NCBI GenBank assembly: GCA_030602245.1
Contig: JAUWAC010000003.1
Coordinates: 62,001-126,000, forward strand
Reading direction: 5' to 3'
DNA: 64,000 bases
Source: Marinobacterium sp.
GTDB lineage: Bacteria; Pseudomonadota; Gammaproteobacteria; Pseudomonadales; Balneatricaceae
The notes under the pieces are model-generated. The model was not told the origin of the DNA. It ran no database searches and saw only the letters and a list, made by a program, of their open reading frames with translations. This document shows, in pieces, positions 18,552-28,003 of this stretch. The position numbers and the translations under genes were made by a program. Position 1 is the stretch's first letter. Every line of letters begins with the position of its first letter.

Positions 18552-19640
18552 TCAGATCCGGGTCAGATAGACACCGCACTCCAGATGATCGGTATACGGA
18601 AACTGATCGAAGATCGCAAACCGCTCGATCCGGTGTGTCCGGGTGATCTCGCGCAGGTTCGCGTGCAACGTCTGCGGATTGCAGGAGATGTACAGTATAT
18701 GCGGATACTCGATCACCTGAGACACGGTTTCAGCGTCCAGCCCGGCACGGGGCGGGTCCACCAGCACGGTCGAGAACTCGCACGTCTCCAGCGCCAGCCC
18801 CTGCACCTTGCGGGTTTCCTTCTTGCCCTTCAGTACCAGCGACAGGTCCTCCGAGGGCATGCGCAGCACATCGATATTGTCGATACCGTTCTGTTCGATA
18901 TTGAAACGCGCCGAACGCACCGACTCCTTGGAAATCTCGGTCGCTACCACGCGGCGGAAGTTCTGCGCCAGCGGCAGCGTAAAGTTGCCATTTCCGCAAT
19001 AGAACTCGACCAGATCACCGCCCGCATCGCGGCTGGCGTCGAGCGCCCATTCGATCATCTGACGGCAGACCTGCGCGTTGGGCTGGGTGAAACTGTTTTC
19101 GGTCTGCTTGTAGCGATAGGTGCGGCCATTGATATCGAGCGCCTCGATAACATAGTCACGATCGAGCACGATCTTGTTCTTGCGCGAGCGGCCGATGATA
19201 TCGATACCAAACTGCGTGCGCAGCGGGCGCACCGCCTCGATCCACTCCTCGCCGATCGGCCGGTGGTAGAGCAGGCTCACCAGCAGCTCGCCTGACAAGG
19301 TGCTGAGGAAATCGATCTGGAACAGCTTGAAGCGCAGGGCCGGATCCTGACGGATAACGTCGAGCAGCTCGAACATCATCCCCTCGATCCGCTCGGATAC
19401 CATCGGGCACGCCGTCAGTTTGACCGGTGCATGTTTGTTACCGGGCTCGAACATGACGTAGTCGAGATCGTCGCCATCATGCCAGACCCGAAACTCCGCA
19501 CGCATCCGGTAGTGCGATGTCGGCGAGCGGTACAGATCGACAGACGGCAGGCCGAACTCGGCAAACGTCTCTTCGACATAGGCCTTTTTGCGGGCCAGCT
19601 GGGCTTCATACTGGGATGGGTCGACCTTCGGCAGTGACAT
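18552..19640 (-). CDS. trmA: tRNA (uracil-54-C5)-methyltransferase
   Basis: TrmA, 362 aa, makes the T54 (rT) of the tRNA T-loop using S-adenosylmethionine. It has the SAM-binding YCGNGNFTLPLA, the catalytic-Cys motif YISCNPQTLHAN and the VDPPRAGLD segment. It lacks an N-terminal TRAM domain, as expected for TrmA rather than RlmD. The MSLPKVDPSQYEAQL start matches family N-termini and is preceded by GAGG. The longer in-frame reading upstream runs into the HDOD gene and has no family similarity. E. coli TrmA is 366 aa. Confidence 0.96.
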   Translation of the reverse strand: MSLPKVDPSQYEAQLARKKAYVEETFAEFGLPSVDLYRSPTSHYRMRAEFRVWHDGDDLDYVMFEPGNKHAPVKLTACPMVSERIEGMMFELLDVIRQDPALRFKLFQIDFLSTLSGELLVSLLYHRPIGEEWIEAVRPLRTQFGIDIIGRSRKNKIVLDRDYVIEALDINGRTYRYKQTENSFTQPNAQVCRQMIEWALDASRDAGGDLVEFYCGNGNFTLPLAQNFRRVVATEISKESVRSARFNIEQNGIDNIDVLRMPSEDLSLVLKGKKETRKVQGLALETCEFSTVLVDPPRAGLDAETVSQVIEYPHILYISCNPQTLHANLREITRTHRIERFAIFDQFPYTDHLECGVYLTRI

Positions 19641-19711
19641 CGTAACCTCGGCGGTTGGCGAAACAGCGCGCGATTCTAGCAGGGCGCACCGCCCCCTCCA
19701 ACCGCTCCCGG

Positions 19712-20917
19712 TTACCAGTGCGCCTCGAGCTGACGCGCCTGATCTTCGGCCAGGTTGTCCCACAGGATACGCCGATCCATCTCGCCGATCGCATCCAGAT
19801 AAGACAGCGACAGCCGCCCGCCAAGCCGGCAGCCCAGAGTGTTGAACGGTGTCGGCAGCAGCGCATCGGCGACGTGGGTGGCGGTCACGGTGCTGAATGC
19901 CCCGTCACCGGCAGCCTTGGGCACATGATGGTAGAGCACGGCGCGAACCACCCGCGGTGACACTCCCCAGCCACGCAGCAGCGCCGCACCCAGCTCGCCG
20001 TGACTGAGACCGTACTCGAGTTTTTCGACCGCAAAGATCGGCTGCCCGAGCGCGCTGGCTCGCTCCATGACGCGGTGATAGCGCGCCGGATCGAGCCTGA
20101 TCAGCCCACGGATGCCGAAATCCGCAAACAGACCGGCGGCGAAGGCGCAGTGCTGACTGATGCGATCGGCGTTGACGCTGTGCGCAATTCGCTGCGCCAG
20201 CCGCGCGCACACCAGCGCGCGATCGAGCTGATGCTGGAAGGAAAAGCTGCGCCACTGCTCCGGTTGCGGAAAGCGGTGCAGCACTGCCACCAGCAATGTC
20301 ATGTCACGCAGGGTACGCAGACCCGCCAGACGCCCCGCTTCCACGATGCTGAACAGGTGCCGATCGAAACCGAACAACGGGGAATTGAGCAGCTCCATCA
20401 GCTCCGTGAGCAGATCGGTGCAACCGCGAAACAGCGGCGCCACCGGTGCCGTGCTGTCGCGAATCTGATCGTCGATCAGGGCATTCAGACCCGCCAGCTG
20501 GGCCGGCAATACACCGAAACCGCCGAGCCGCTCGATCGCATCGCCGGCGGCGCGCACCTGTAACCGTGTCAGGATCGCCTCGGCGCGCTCGATGGCGAGC
20601 TGTATGCGCGACGCCTCGCAACCGGACGGCAGCGCCACATCGGCCACATCACCGGCCTCTGCCAGATATCGGGCTGACGCCGCGTCGGCCAGCAGAATTC
20701 TGACCTGCCAGGGCCAGTGCTCGCCGATCTTGCGCAGCAGCCTCAGCGCCTCGCTGTCATCCCCCTGCGCACGGATCACCACCACCTGTGCCGGACCTTC
20801 GTCGAGCGCTGTCAGCAGTGCCGACACCTCATCCAGCTGCTCGCAGTCCCACCCCTCCAGTACGAACGCCTGACGTGACGTCTCGCCCAGATCGCAACAA
20901 ATCAATCTGCCCATCAC
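19712..20917 (-). CDS. HDOD-domain protein with N-terminal receiver-like segment
   Basis: A 401-aa cytosolic protein. Residues about 1-110 have the alternating beta/alpha pattern of a response-regulator receiver (RLICCDLGETSRQAFVLEGW, later VRILLADAASARY) but no clear phosphoacceptor Asp pocket. Residues about 160-375 form an HDOD domain: the helical run with LLVAVLHRFPQ, AFAAGLFADFGIRGLI and LSHGELGAALLRGWGVSP. HDOD domains descend from HD phosphohydrolases but lack their metal ligands and act in signalling by protein contact. The role here is unknown. It heads the minus-strand group upstream of trmA and is divergent from metG. Confidence 0.82.
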   Translation of the reverse strand: MMGRLICCDLGETSRQAFVLEGWDCEQLDEVSALLTALDEGPAQVVVIRAQGDDSEALRLLRKIGEHWPWQVRILLADAASARYLAEAGDVADVALPSGCEASRIQLAIERAEAILTRLQVRAAGDAIERLGGFGVLPAQLAGLNALIDDQIRDSTAPVAPLFRGCTDLLTELMELLNSPLFGFDRHLFSIVEAGRLAGLRTLRDMTLLVAVLHRFPQPEQWRSFSFQHQLDRALVCARLAQRIAHSVNADRISQHCAFAAGLFADFGIRGLIRLDPARYHRVMERASALGQPIFAVEKLEYGLSHGELGAALLRGWGVSPRVVRAVLYHHVPKAAGDGAFSTVTATHVADALLPTPFNTLGCRLGGRLSLSYLDAIGEMDRRILWDNLAEDQARQLEAHW

Positions 20918-21098
20918 TCTTCCCTGTTACAGCCCGTATGGCTCTCTGTTGGTTCTAGCAGGTTAACCGGCGGAAAAAAAGCGCAACACCGGCAAACACT
21001 GTCCTGCGCCATGCCCGCGCCCTTTCTTCATTACCGACAGGATTAAGCGTAGAATCCCGCTCTTATTCCTTTTGTTTCGAACCAGAATTGAGCTCCCG

Positions 21099-23144
21099 AT
21101 GACCGACAGCAAGCGCAAGATTCTCGTCACCAGTGCCCTGCCCTATGCCAACGGCCCGATCCATCTGGGCCATCTTGTCGAGTATATCCAGACCGATATC
21201 TGGGTCCGCTTCCAGAAGCAGCGCGGCCATCAGTGCATCTACGTCTGCGCCGACGACGCCCATGGTACGCCGATCATGCTCAAGGCCGATCAGCTGGGCA
21301 AAAGCCCGCAGGAGCTGATCGATCAGGTCAGCGCCGAGCATCAGCGCGACTTCGCCGGCTTCATGGTCAATTTCGACAACTACTACTCCACCCACTCGGA
21401 GGAGAACCGTCATTTCGCGTCGCTGATCTACCAGCGCCTGCGCGATGCCGGCCACATCAGCCGTCGCACCATTACGCAGGCGTACGATCCGGTGAAAAAC
21501 ATGTTCCTGCCGGACCGCTTCATCAAGGGCGAGTGCCCCAAGTGTGGCGCCAAGGATCAGTACGGTGACTCCTGCGAGGCCTGCGGTGCCACTTACCAGC
21601 CCACCGAGCTGAAGAACGCCTACTCGGCGATCTCCGGTGCGGCCCCGATCGAGAAGGAATCCGAGCACTTCTTCTTCAAGCTCGGCGATTTCGAGTCGTT
21701 CCTGCGCGGCTGGGTCAACGAGCACGTGCAGAGCCAGATGATCCACAAGCTCAACGAGTGGTTCGAGGCCGGCCTGCAGGAGTGGGACATCTCCCGCGAT
21801 GCGCCCTACTGGGGCTTCGAGATCCCGGACGCGCCGGGCAAGTACTTCTATGTCTGGATGGATGCACCGATCGGCTATATGGCCAGCTTCAAGAACTGGT
21901 GCGACAAGAACGGCGTCGATTTCGATGACTACTGGAAGCAGGACTCCGATGCCGAGCTGTACCACTTCATCGGCAAGGATATCGCCTACTTCCACACCCT
22001 GTTCTGGCCGGCCGAGCTCAAGGGCGCGGGCTTCCGCACCCCGACCGGCGTGTTCTGCCACGGCTTCCTGACCGTCAACGGCCAGAAGATGTCCAAGTCC
22101 CGCGGCACCTTCATCATGGCCGAGACCTACCTCAAGCACCTGCGTCCGGAATACCTGCGCTACTACTTCGCCGCCAAGCTCGGCTCCGGCATCGATGACA
22201 TCGACCTGAGTCTGGAGGATTTCCGCCTGCGCGTGAACGCCGATCTGGTCAACAAGGTGGTCAACATCGCCAGCCGCTGTGCCGGTTTCATCCAGAAGAA
22301 ATTCGACGGCAAACTCGGTTCCGAGCTGACCTACGCCTCGCTCTACCACGAGGCCGTCGCCGCCGGTCACACCATCGCCGACGCCTACGAGAAGCGGGAG
22401 TACGCCCGCGCGATGCGCGAGATCATGCACATCGCCGACAAGGCCAACCAGTACATCGACAACGCCGAGCCCTGGGTGCTGGCCAAGCAGGCGGGCCGCG
22501 AAGCGGAGGTGCAGGACAGCTGCACGCTGGGTATCAACCTGTTCCGCGTCATCATCAGCTATCTGGCACCGGTGCTGCCGGAGGTGGCCGAAAAGGCGTG
22601 CGAGTTCCTCAATATCGATACGCTGGCGTGGAACGCGATCGAGCAACCGCTGCTGGATCACCGGATCAACAAGTTCAAGCCGCTGATGCAGCGCGTGGAC
22701 GAGGCCACCATCGAGGCGCTGATCGAGGACTCCAAACAGAGCCTGCAGGCCCAGCCGCAGGTTCAGTCGGCCCAGCCGGCTGCCGCTGAAACCGAGCTGA
22801 GCAAGGAGCCGATCGCCGACACCATCGAGTTCCCGGATTTTGCCAAGGTGGATCTGCGCGTGGCCCGGATCGCCAAGGCCGAGCACGTCGAGGGCGCCGA
22901 CAAACTGCTGCGCCTGACGCTGGATCTGGGCGGCGAAACCCGCAACGTATTTGCCGGCATCAAGTCCGCGTACCAGCCGCAGGAGCTGGAAGGCAAGCTG
23001 ACCGTGATGGTCGCCAACCTGGCGCCGCGCAAGATGAAGTTCGGCGTATCCGAAGGGATGGTGCTGGCCGCCGGCCCCGGCGGCAAGGAGCTGTGGATTC
23101 TGGAGCCGCACGCCGGTGCGCAGCCGGGAATGCGGATCAAGTAA
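21099..23144 (+). CDS. metG: Methionyl-tRNA synthetase
   Basis: MetG, 681 aa, charges tRNA(Met). It has the class I signature [12 protein letters not shown], the zinc-binding insert CPKC...CEAC near residues 145-160, the KMSKSRG loop, and an anticodon-binding helical domain. A C-terminal EMAP-II/tRNA-binding dimerisation domain starts near residue 580 ([14 protein letters not shown]). An Ala/Gln-rich linker joins the last two. The ATG giving [15 protein letters not shown] is preferred over an upstream TTG reading that adds nine residues. A strong bidirectional terminator follows. Confidence 0.98.
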   Translation: MTDSKRKILVTSALPYANGPIHLGHLVEYIQTDIWVRFQKQRGHQCIYVCADDAHGTPIMLKADQLGKSPQELIDQVSAEHQRDFAGFMVNFDNYYSTHSEENRHFASLIYQRLRDAGHISRRTITQAYDPVKNMFLPDRFIKGECPKCGAKDQYGDSCEACGATYQPTELKNAYSAISGAAPIEKESEHFFFKLGDFESFLRGWVNEHVQSQMIHKLNEWFEAGLQEWDISRDAPYWGFEIPDAPGKYFYVWMDAPIGYMASFKNWCDKNGVDFDDYWKQDSDAELYHFIGKDIAYFHTLFWPAELKGAGFRTPTGVFCHGFLTVNGQKMSKSRGTFIMAETYLKHLRPEYLRYYFAAKLGSGIDDIDLSLEDFRLRVNADLVNKVVNIASRCAGFIQKKFDGKLGSELTYASLYHEAVAAGHTIADAYEKREYARAMREIMHIADKANQYIDNAEPWVLAKQAGREAEVQDSCTLGINLFRVIISYLAPVLPEVAEKACEFLNIDTLAWNAIEQPLLDHRINKFKPLMQRVDEATIEALIEDSKQSLQAQPQVQSAQPAAAETELSKEPIADTIEFPDFAKVDLRVARIAKAEHVEGADKLLRLTLDLGGETRNVFAGIKSAYQPQELEGKLTVMVANLAPRKMKFGVSEGMVLAAGPGGKELWILEPHAGAQPGMRIK

Positions 23145-23167
23145 ACCCGGTCCCGCAGAGAAATAAC

Positions 23168-23192
23168 AACAGCCGGCATCACGCCGGCTGTT
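23168..23192 (+). terminator. Bidirectional terminator between metG and the MFS gene
   Basis: AACAGCCGGC and GCCGGCTGTT form a 10-bp stem around a 5-nt loop, followed by TTGCGTTT. Read in the other direction it is followed by GTTATTT, so it can serve both convergent genes. Confidence 0.8.
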
Positions 23193-23203
23193 TGCGTTTA
23201 CAC

Positions 23204-24448
23204 TCAGGAGCGCTCGGTTGGCTCATCGCCTGGCAGCAGCGACTCTGCGGTCTGCTTCAGCTGCATCACCGTTGCGCTCAGCGCGCCGGCACTGCGTCGG
23301 ATATGCAGGCCGAGACCGAGCAGCACCAGCGACACCATCGACAGCAGCAAAAAGCCCGGCTGCAACAGACCGCTGGCATCGCGAATCGCCCCGAGCACCA
23401 GATTCCCCAGCGCCCCGCCAAGACCGAACGTCACCATGCAGATACCACTGATCTGCATGGTTGCAGTGGCAGAGTACTGCTGGTTGACCCAGCCGGCGAC
23501 GATGCCCCACATCGGAAAATACATCAGGCCGTAACCGAAGCTGGCCAACAGCACCATGTCGGCGGGATTGTAGGTAAACGCCAGCTGTCCCAACGCGAAG
23601 GCCGCAAAAATCAGCAGCAGCGCGGTCGCATGTCCTTTGCGATCGGCCAGTTTGCCGGTGATAAAACCCGCCACCATGCCGGTAACACCGACCGTTGACC
23701 AGCTGTAGCCGCCCAGCTCCGCCGGCAGTCCCAACTCCTCGAGATAGGTGTTGAGCCAGTTTGAAAACGGCATCGTGCAGAAGCCGACGAGAAAACAGAT
23801 GGCGACGGCAAAAAACGCCGTGCGCTCGGTAAACAGGGTGCGCAGCAGCTGTGACACCGGTATCGCCTGCGCGGCGCCTGTCGAGGACTGCCCCTGCGGC
23901 TCGTGCAGGTGTCGCAGCGTGTACCAGGTCACGCCGAGCACCACCACGCCCATGACGCCGGCCAGCCGCCAGCTGCTCTCCCAGCCCCAGCGCGGCACGA
24001 CCCACAGAATCACCAGCCCGCTGATACCATAGCCCCACGCAGTACCACTGGATGCGCTGGAGAGATAGGTCGAGCGCCGCTCCAGCGGCGCACAACGGCT
24101 GATAATTTCAACGATGGCGCCCCAACTCATCGCCGCACTGGCGGCAAGGCAGACCAGCGCCACGATAATGCTCGCCGGCTCGCGCAACAGCGGCATCGAA
24201 AACAGCAGAGAGCTGGACACAATACCGCTGATCAGCGCAATCCGCCGGGTACCCAGACGCGCACCGAGCAGGCCCAGCGTCAGCGCACCGGCCAGATAGG
24301 CGAGCTGGGTCAGCGCACCGGCGAGCGCCAGATGCCAGTAACTGAGACCGGTTGCCTCACGCATCATCGGCACCAGCGCCGCAAAAAGGAACATGCCGAA
24401 CCCGTGGCTGACCACCTGATTCATGCCAAAAACCACCGCCATCCGCAT
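23204..24448 (-). CDS. MFS transporter
   Basis: A 414-aa inner-membrane secondary transporter with about 12 hydrophobic segments. It opens FGMNQVVSHGFGMFLFAALV, which together with the loop 2-3 region GLLGARLGTRRIAL is typical of the major facilitator superfamily. The central loop near residues 190-205 (HEPQGQSSTGAAQ) is the usual hydrophilic hinge. An in-frame ATG two codons in is an equally possible start. The divergent LysR gene 131 bp away is the obvious candidate regulator. The substrate is unknown; the YbfB/YjiJ-like and monocarboxylate-like branches are both possible. Confidence 0.85.
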   Translation of the reverse strand: MRMAVVFGMNQVVSHGFGMFLFAALVPMMREATGLSYWHLALAGALTQLAYLAGALTLGLLGARLGTRRIALISGIVSSSLLFSMPLLREPASIIVALVCLAASAAMSWGAIVEIISRCAPLERRSTYLSSASSGTAWGYGISGLVILWVVPRWGWESSWRLAGVMGVVVLGVTWYTLRHLHEPQGQSSTGAAQAIPVSQLLRTLFTERTAFFAVAICFLVGFCTMPFSNWLNTYLEELGLPAELGGYSWSTVGVTGMVAGFITGKLADRKGHATALLLIFAAFALGQLAFTYNPADMVLLASFGYGLMYFPMWGIVAGWVNQQYSATATMQISGICMVTFGLGGALGNLVLGAIRDASGLLQPGFLLLSMVSLVLLGLGLHIRRSAGALSATVMQLKQTAESLLPGDEPTERS

Positions 24449-24556
24449 ACGAAAAACTCCGCTACGACAACAATGGGCGCTGCCCCCTCGAGCGCCGACG
24501 GCGTCACATTAATCAGTTGCCAGGATTCGGAAAAGCGATAAAAATTGATCTCTGCA

Positions 24557-24571
24557 TTCAACAGAATTGAA
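24557..24571 (+). promoter_or_regulatory. Candidate LysR-type operator (T-N11-A dyad)
   Basis: TTCAA-N5-TTGAA is a perfect 15-bp dyad of the T-N11-A class in the gap between the divergent LysR and MFS genes, 8 bp before the regulator start. Its position suits autoregulation and control of the transporter. Confidence 0.4.
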
Positions 24572-24579
24572 GTCTGAAT

Positions 24580-25440
24580 ATGGCCGATCTGCCGATCCCG
24601 TTGCTGCGCACGTTTGTCGTCGTGGCCGATACTCTCAATCTGACCAGCGCCGCAACGCTGCTGCACCGCGCGCCGTCCACCGTCAGCATGCAGATCAACC
24701 GGCTTGAGGAGCTGGTGACAACGCCGCTGCTCGAGCGCGGGCAGTATGGCGTGCGTCTGACACTGGCCGGGGAGCAGCTCAAACTGCAGGCACAGCAGCT
24801 GCTGGCCCTGCACGACCGCATTCTGGGCGGCTTTCGCAACGCCGACATTACCGGCAAGGTGCGCCTCGGCACCCATGACCTTTACGTGACGCGCGCCCTG
24901 ACGCCGCTGCTGGAAAGCTACCGCCTCTGCTATCCCGAAGCGGAGCTGGAAGTGACCTGCGACCATCGCCCGGGCCATCTGGCGTCACTGGTCGCGCAGG
25001 GGCGGCTGGATCTGGCACTGGTGGAGATGCCGGCGCTGTCCGATGGCGGCCAGCGACTGGGTGGCGATCGGCTGGTCTGGGCCCGCAGCGAAGCCCATCC
25101 ATTGCAGCCGCAGGAGCCGATCCCGCTGGTGATGTTTCCCGAGGGCTGTTTCTACCGCGAATCGGCCATCAAGGCACTGCAGCGACTCGATATGCCGTAC
25201 CGGATCACCTTTACCAGCCACAGCCGCGGTGGCGTGCTGGCGGCAATACAGGCGGGACTGGGCATCGGCGTCGTGCCGGAGTCAACGCTGGAACCGGGCC
25301 TGACGCCGATCGAGGAACTGCCGGCACTGCCACAGACCCACACCACACTGTTTATCACCGAGCGCCCCAACGCCGCGACAACCCGACTGGCACAGACCAT
25401 CGAGGAGTGCCCGCTGTTCCGCCGTTTCGATCTGGTCTGA
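24580..25440 (+). CDS. LysR-family transcriptional regulator
   Basis: A 286-aa regulator with an N-terminal winged helix-turn-helix (residues about 6-65: LLRTFVVVADTLNLTSAATLLHR in two parts, then STVSMQINRLEELV and LLERG). A linker helix leads to a two-lobed periplasmic-binding-protein-like effector domain (about 90-285). The HTH resembles the LrhA/HexA branch. It is divergent from an MFS transporter gene it probably controls. The effector is unknown. Confidence 0.9.
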   Translation: MADLPIPLLRTFVVVADTLNLTSAATLLHRAPSTVSMQINRLEELVTTPLLERGQYGVRLTLAGEQLKLQAQQLLALHDRILGGFRNADITGKVRLGTHDLYVTRALTPLLESYRLCYPEAELEVTCDHRPGHLASLVAQGRLDLALVEMPALSDGGQRLGGDRLVWARSEAHPLQPQEPIPLVMFPEGCFYRESAIKALQRLDMPYRITFTSHSRGGVLAAIQAGLGIGVVPESTLEPGLTPIEELPALPQTHTTLFITERPNAATTRLAQTIEECPLFRRFDLV

Positions 25441-25483
25441 CACATTCCCGCATCACAGTCCTCCCTGATCACCACCGTGTCGA

Positions 25484-25804
25484 TCAGGAGTAATCGTCGT
25501 CCGGGTTGGCCAGTTTAACGGTCAGCGGCGCCGGTTTTTCCGTCGCCGGCATGCCGATCATCTCGTTATAAGGGCTTTCGTGGATCAGCACCGTGTCGGT
25601 GATCCCCAGCCCCTTGAACGGCACTTTTGCCGCCAGCTGACTGTTGAAGCGCAGAATCGCGCCCTGCTCGTCGCAGACGTTCAGCAACTCGCCGCCGCGT
25701 GCCAGCCGTACCTGCACCAGGTACATGCTGCTCTCGAACGCGCGCAGCACCAGCTGATCGATCTGCCCAAACTGCTTGCGGGTCTCATCAAGTGAAATTT
25801 TCAT
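25484..25804 (-). CDS. Small uncharacterised protein (possibly DUF6482-like)
   Basis: A 106-aa soluble protein, MKISLDETRKQFGQIDQLVL at the start, with probable beta strands in SSMYLVQVRLARGGELLNVCDE and a conserved-looking LRFNSQLAAK segment. The layout is reminiscent of the small DUF6482 family of gammaproteobacteria, but I cannot confirm this. The tail is acidic (NPDDDYS). It is a lone gene, divergent from panE. Confidence 0.65.
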   Translation of the reverse strand: MKISLDETRKQFGQIDQLVLRAFESSMYLVQVRLARGGELLNVCDEQGAILRFNSQLAAKVPFKGLGITDTVLIHESPYNEMIGMPATEKPAPLTVKLANPDDDYS

Positions 25805-25910
25805 ACACGCTCTCCCATCCCGTTTCTGCAGTTACGTATGCCCGCGCCGGACGGTTTAACTGCCCCCGCATTTGGGGTAAAAACAGACTCCTGCCTGAGG
25901 GAGGTACAGG

Positions 25911-26867
25911 ATGAAGTTTCTGATTATCGGGGCCGGCGGGATCGGCTGTTATTACGGCGCGCGCCTGTTGCAGGCCGGTCACGGGGTCACGCTGGTGGCC
26001 CGGGGCGAACACCTTGAAGCGCTGCAACAGCGCGGGCTTGACGTGGAGCACGAGGCGCTCGCGTTTTCCGGCACGGTCGATGCGCTGTCGATGGACGCGC
26101 TGATGCAGCGCGACACCTGCAACGAGTACGACCTGATCATCGTGGCACTGAAGTCCGGCGCCACCGCGACCTGGCTGGAACAGAGTCGGGACTGGCTCAA
26201 GGCCGGCACAACACCGGTGCTGTCACTGCAGAACGGCGTCGATAACGAGCCGATGATCGCACAGCAGCTCGGCGCCGCGCGCACGCTGGGTGGTCTGGCC
26301 GTGCGCATCGGCGGCCACATCATTGCACCGGGTCGCATCGAGGCCCGGGGACCTGCGCAGGTGGTGATGGGGTGCTGGCCGGACACCGATGAGGATGACA
26401 ACCGGCTCGATACACTGGCCGCCCTGTTCAATGCAGCCGGCATCCCCACCCGGGTATCGGCGAATATCCGCTACGAGCTCTGGAAAAAGCTGGTGATCAA
26501 CAACGGGGTCAACCCGCTCAGCGCCCTGACCGGCCTGGATACCCGCACGCTGACGGCGGACCCGGTACTTGGCCAGGCAGTGTATCGCATGATGCAGGAA
26601 ACCGCCGTTGCGGCCCGTGCCGACGGCGTGGAGCTGACCTGCGCAGATGTGGACGAGATGTTCGAGCTGATCAGCCAGTTCGATGCGATCAAGACCTCGA
26701 TGCTGGTAGACCGTGAAAAAGGCCGCCCGCTGGAGCTGGATGACATCAGCGGCGTTGTCATTCGCCGCTGCGAAGCGCTGGGCGAGGCGGCGCCCTGGAC
26801 AGCGATGGTGGAGCGCCTGCTGCGGCTCGATATCCGGCCTTTGCAATGGCTGCCCCAGCCGGGATAA
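25911..26867 (+). CDS. panE: 2-dehydropantoate 2-reductase
   Basis: A 318-aa NADPH-dependent reductase that converts ketopantoate to pantoate on the way to coenzyme A. The N-terminal Rossmann motif is GAGGIGCYYGARL. The catalytic Lys is in ELWKKLVINNGVNPLSALTG, and the C-terminal domain carries the substrate-contacting SMLVDREKGRPLELDDISG. GGAGGTACAGG precedes the ATG. Paralogous ketopantoate-reductase-like enzymes exist, so the pathway role is likely but not proven. Confidence 0.9.
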   Translation: MKFLIIGAGGIGCYYGARLLQAGHGVTLVARGEHLEALQQRGLDVEHEALAFSGTVDALSMDALMQRDTCNEYDLIIVALKSGATATWLEQSRDWLKAGTTPVLSLQNGVDNEPMIAQQLGAARTLGGLAVRIGGHIIAPGRIEARGPAQVVMGCWPDTDEDDNRLDTLAALFNAAGIPTRVSANIRYELWKKLVINNGVNPLSALTGLDTRTLTADPVLGQAVYRMMQETAVAARADGVELTCADVDEMFELISQFDAIKTSMLVDREKGRPLELDDISGVVIRRCEALGEAAPWTAMVERLLRLDIRPLQWLPQPG

Positions 26868-26874
26868 TGCCGCG

Positions 26875-26922
26875 CCAAGAGGCTCGCCAAGAGGCTCGCC
26901 AGCAGGCTCGCCGAAAGGCTTC
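26875..26922. repeat. Four tandem 12-bp repeats between panE and the HopJ-domain gene
   Basis: Consecutive units are CCAAGAGGCTCG, CCAAGAGGCTCG, CCAGCAGGCTCG and CCGAAAGGCTTC. They begin 7 bp after the panE stop and fill most of the 82-bp gap. The decay of identity from left to right suggests slippage expansion. Confidence 0.85.
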
Positions 26923-26949
26923 AGCAACCTTCTGCAATAAGGAATACGG

Positions 26950-27288
26950 ATGACACCGGAGCAGTTCATCGCCCGTCTCGGCAACGACGACAGCATCGAC
27001 TTCGAAGAGACCATGGCCGTCATTGACGCCCATTTCGACTACACGCCCTGCGCCTTCAGCAATGGCGAGCAGCACAACGCCGCCGGGGAAAACGCAGGCT
27101 CATGCAAGATTCTCGCGTTCGCCCGCCTGATGGGGCTCAACGAGGCACAGACGCTGGCCTGCTTCGGGCGCTTTTACCGCGACGTACTCGCCACCCCCGA
27201 TGGCAGCGATCACGGCAACATCCGCAACCTGATGCGCAGCGGTCTGGCCGGCGTCCGGTTTGACGGCGAGCCGCTGCGCCGGCGCTGA
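26950..27288 (+). CDS. HopJ-domain protein
   Basis: A 112-aa small soluble protein of the HopJ type III effector family, named after a Pseudomonas syringae protein but widespread in bacteria without such a role. Conserved features are the FDYTPCAFSNGEQHNAAGEN segment, GSCKILAFARLMGL, and DHGNIRNLMRSG near the C-terminus. AATAAGGAATACGG upstream supports the ATG. No type III secretion gene is in the window, so an effector role is unlikely. The biochemical function is unknown. Confidence 0.85.
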   Translation: MTPEQFIARLGNDDSIDFEETMAVIDAHFDYTPCAFSNGEQHNAAGENAGSCKILAFARLMGLNEAQTLACFGRFYRDVLATPDGSDHGNIRNLMRSGLAGVRFDGEPLRRR

Positions 27289-27289
27289 T

Positions 27290-27859
27290 TCAGGCCCGCC
27301 CGTGGGCAGCCATCAGCGCCTGGCGTTTCTGCGCCAGCTGAGCATCGGCCAGGCTGCGTGCCAGCTGGCGCACCGGCGCGCTGACATCGGCCAGCCGGTA
27401 GCTCGTCATCTGCGCCAGCTCGCGTAAAGCCGGCGGCAGGTGATCGCGCCGATGCACCATGCCGCCATCACCATCCTCAACGATATAAACCACCTCGCCC
27501 ATGCCGGCATACAGCGCCCGACTCAGGCACATCGGGCAGGGCTCCAGCGTCGCCAGCAGCGTCAGCTGGCACGGCTGCGGATGATCGACATCCAGCTGCT
27601 CAAAACGGTCAAGCGCACGCATCTCGGCGTGGCCGGCAGAATCGAGCACGTCGGCAAAGGTCAGATTTTCCGCTTCGGCCCAGATCTTGTGGTCTTCATC
27701 CATGACCAGCGCACCGACGCCGTAACCGCCCTCCTGCAACGCCCGCAGCGCCAGCTCGCAGGCGTGCAGCCCCTGCACCTCGTCGCGATGACGCAGGTCC
27801 GGTTCGATACCCGCCAGCATCCCCTGCAGACTGCCGACCGTTTCCTGATCGCTTTGCAT
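27290..27859 (-). CDS. Nucleoside/cytidine deaminase-family zinc enzyme
   Basis: A 189-aa member of the cytidine/deoxycytidylate deaminase superfamily. The zinc ligands and catalytic Glu are visible as HAEMRAL and EPCPMCLSRALYAG. It therefore probably deaminates a nucleoside or base, for example guanine or a cytosine derivative, but specificity cannot be assigned. It is longer than TadA. The ATG giving MQSDQETVGSLQG, with GGAGG four nt upstream, is preferred to a start 14 codons earlier. The stop is 1 nt from that of the convergent HopJ-domain gene. Confidence 0.8.
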   Translation of the reverse strand: MQSDQETVGSLQGMLAGIEPDLRHRDEVQGLHACELALRALQEGGYGVGALVMDEDHKIWAEAENLTFADVLDSAGHAEMRALDRFEQLDVDHPQPCQLTLLATLEPCPMCLSRALYAGMGEVVYIVEDGDGGMVHRRDHLPPALRELAQMTSYRLADVSAPVRQLARSLADAQLAQKRQALMAAHGRA

Positions 27860-28003
27860 ACAACCTCCAAAGCCAGAACGCTTTACTGCTATGCTTAGCA
27901 CAAAGCCGCTGGGCTGAATACCTCAGGCAGCGGCGGGTTGCGGTGATCGCGGCCTGCGCGTCATCATGCCACCCTCGACCGCTCTCGAATAAGGACATGC
28001 CGC

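Noticed and set aside
19641-19763. 41-codon N-terminal extension of TrmA
   Set aside because: It overlaps the upstream gene, has no family similarity, and the internal ATG has a good ribosome-binding site.
21063-23111. 682-aa minus-strand ORF
   Set aside because: It is the antisense shadow of metG.
26950-27288. Type III secretion effector
   Set aside because: The HopJ domain name is historical; no secretion-system gene is nearby and the family is widespread in bacteria lacking one.
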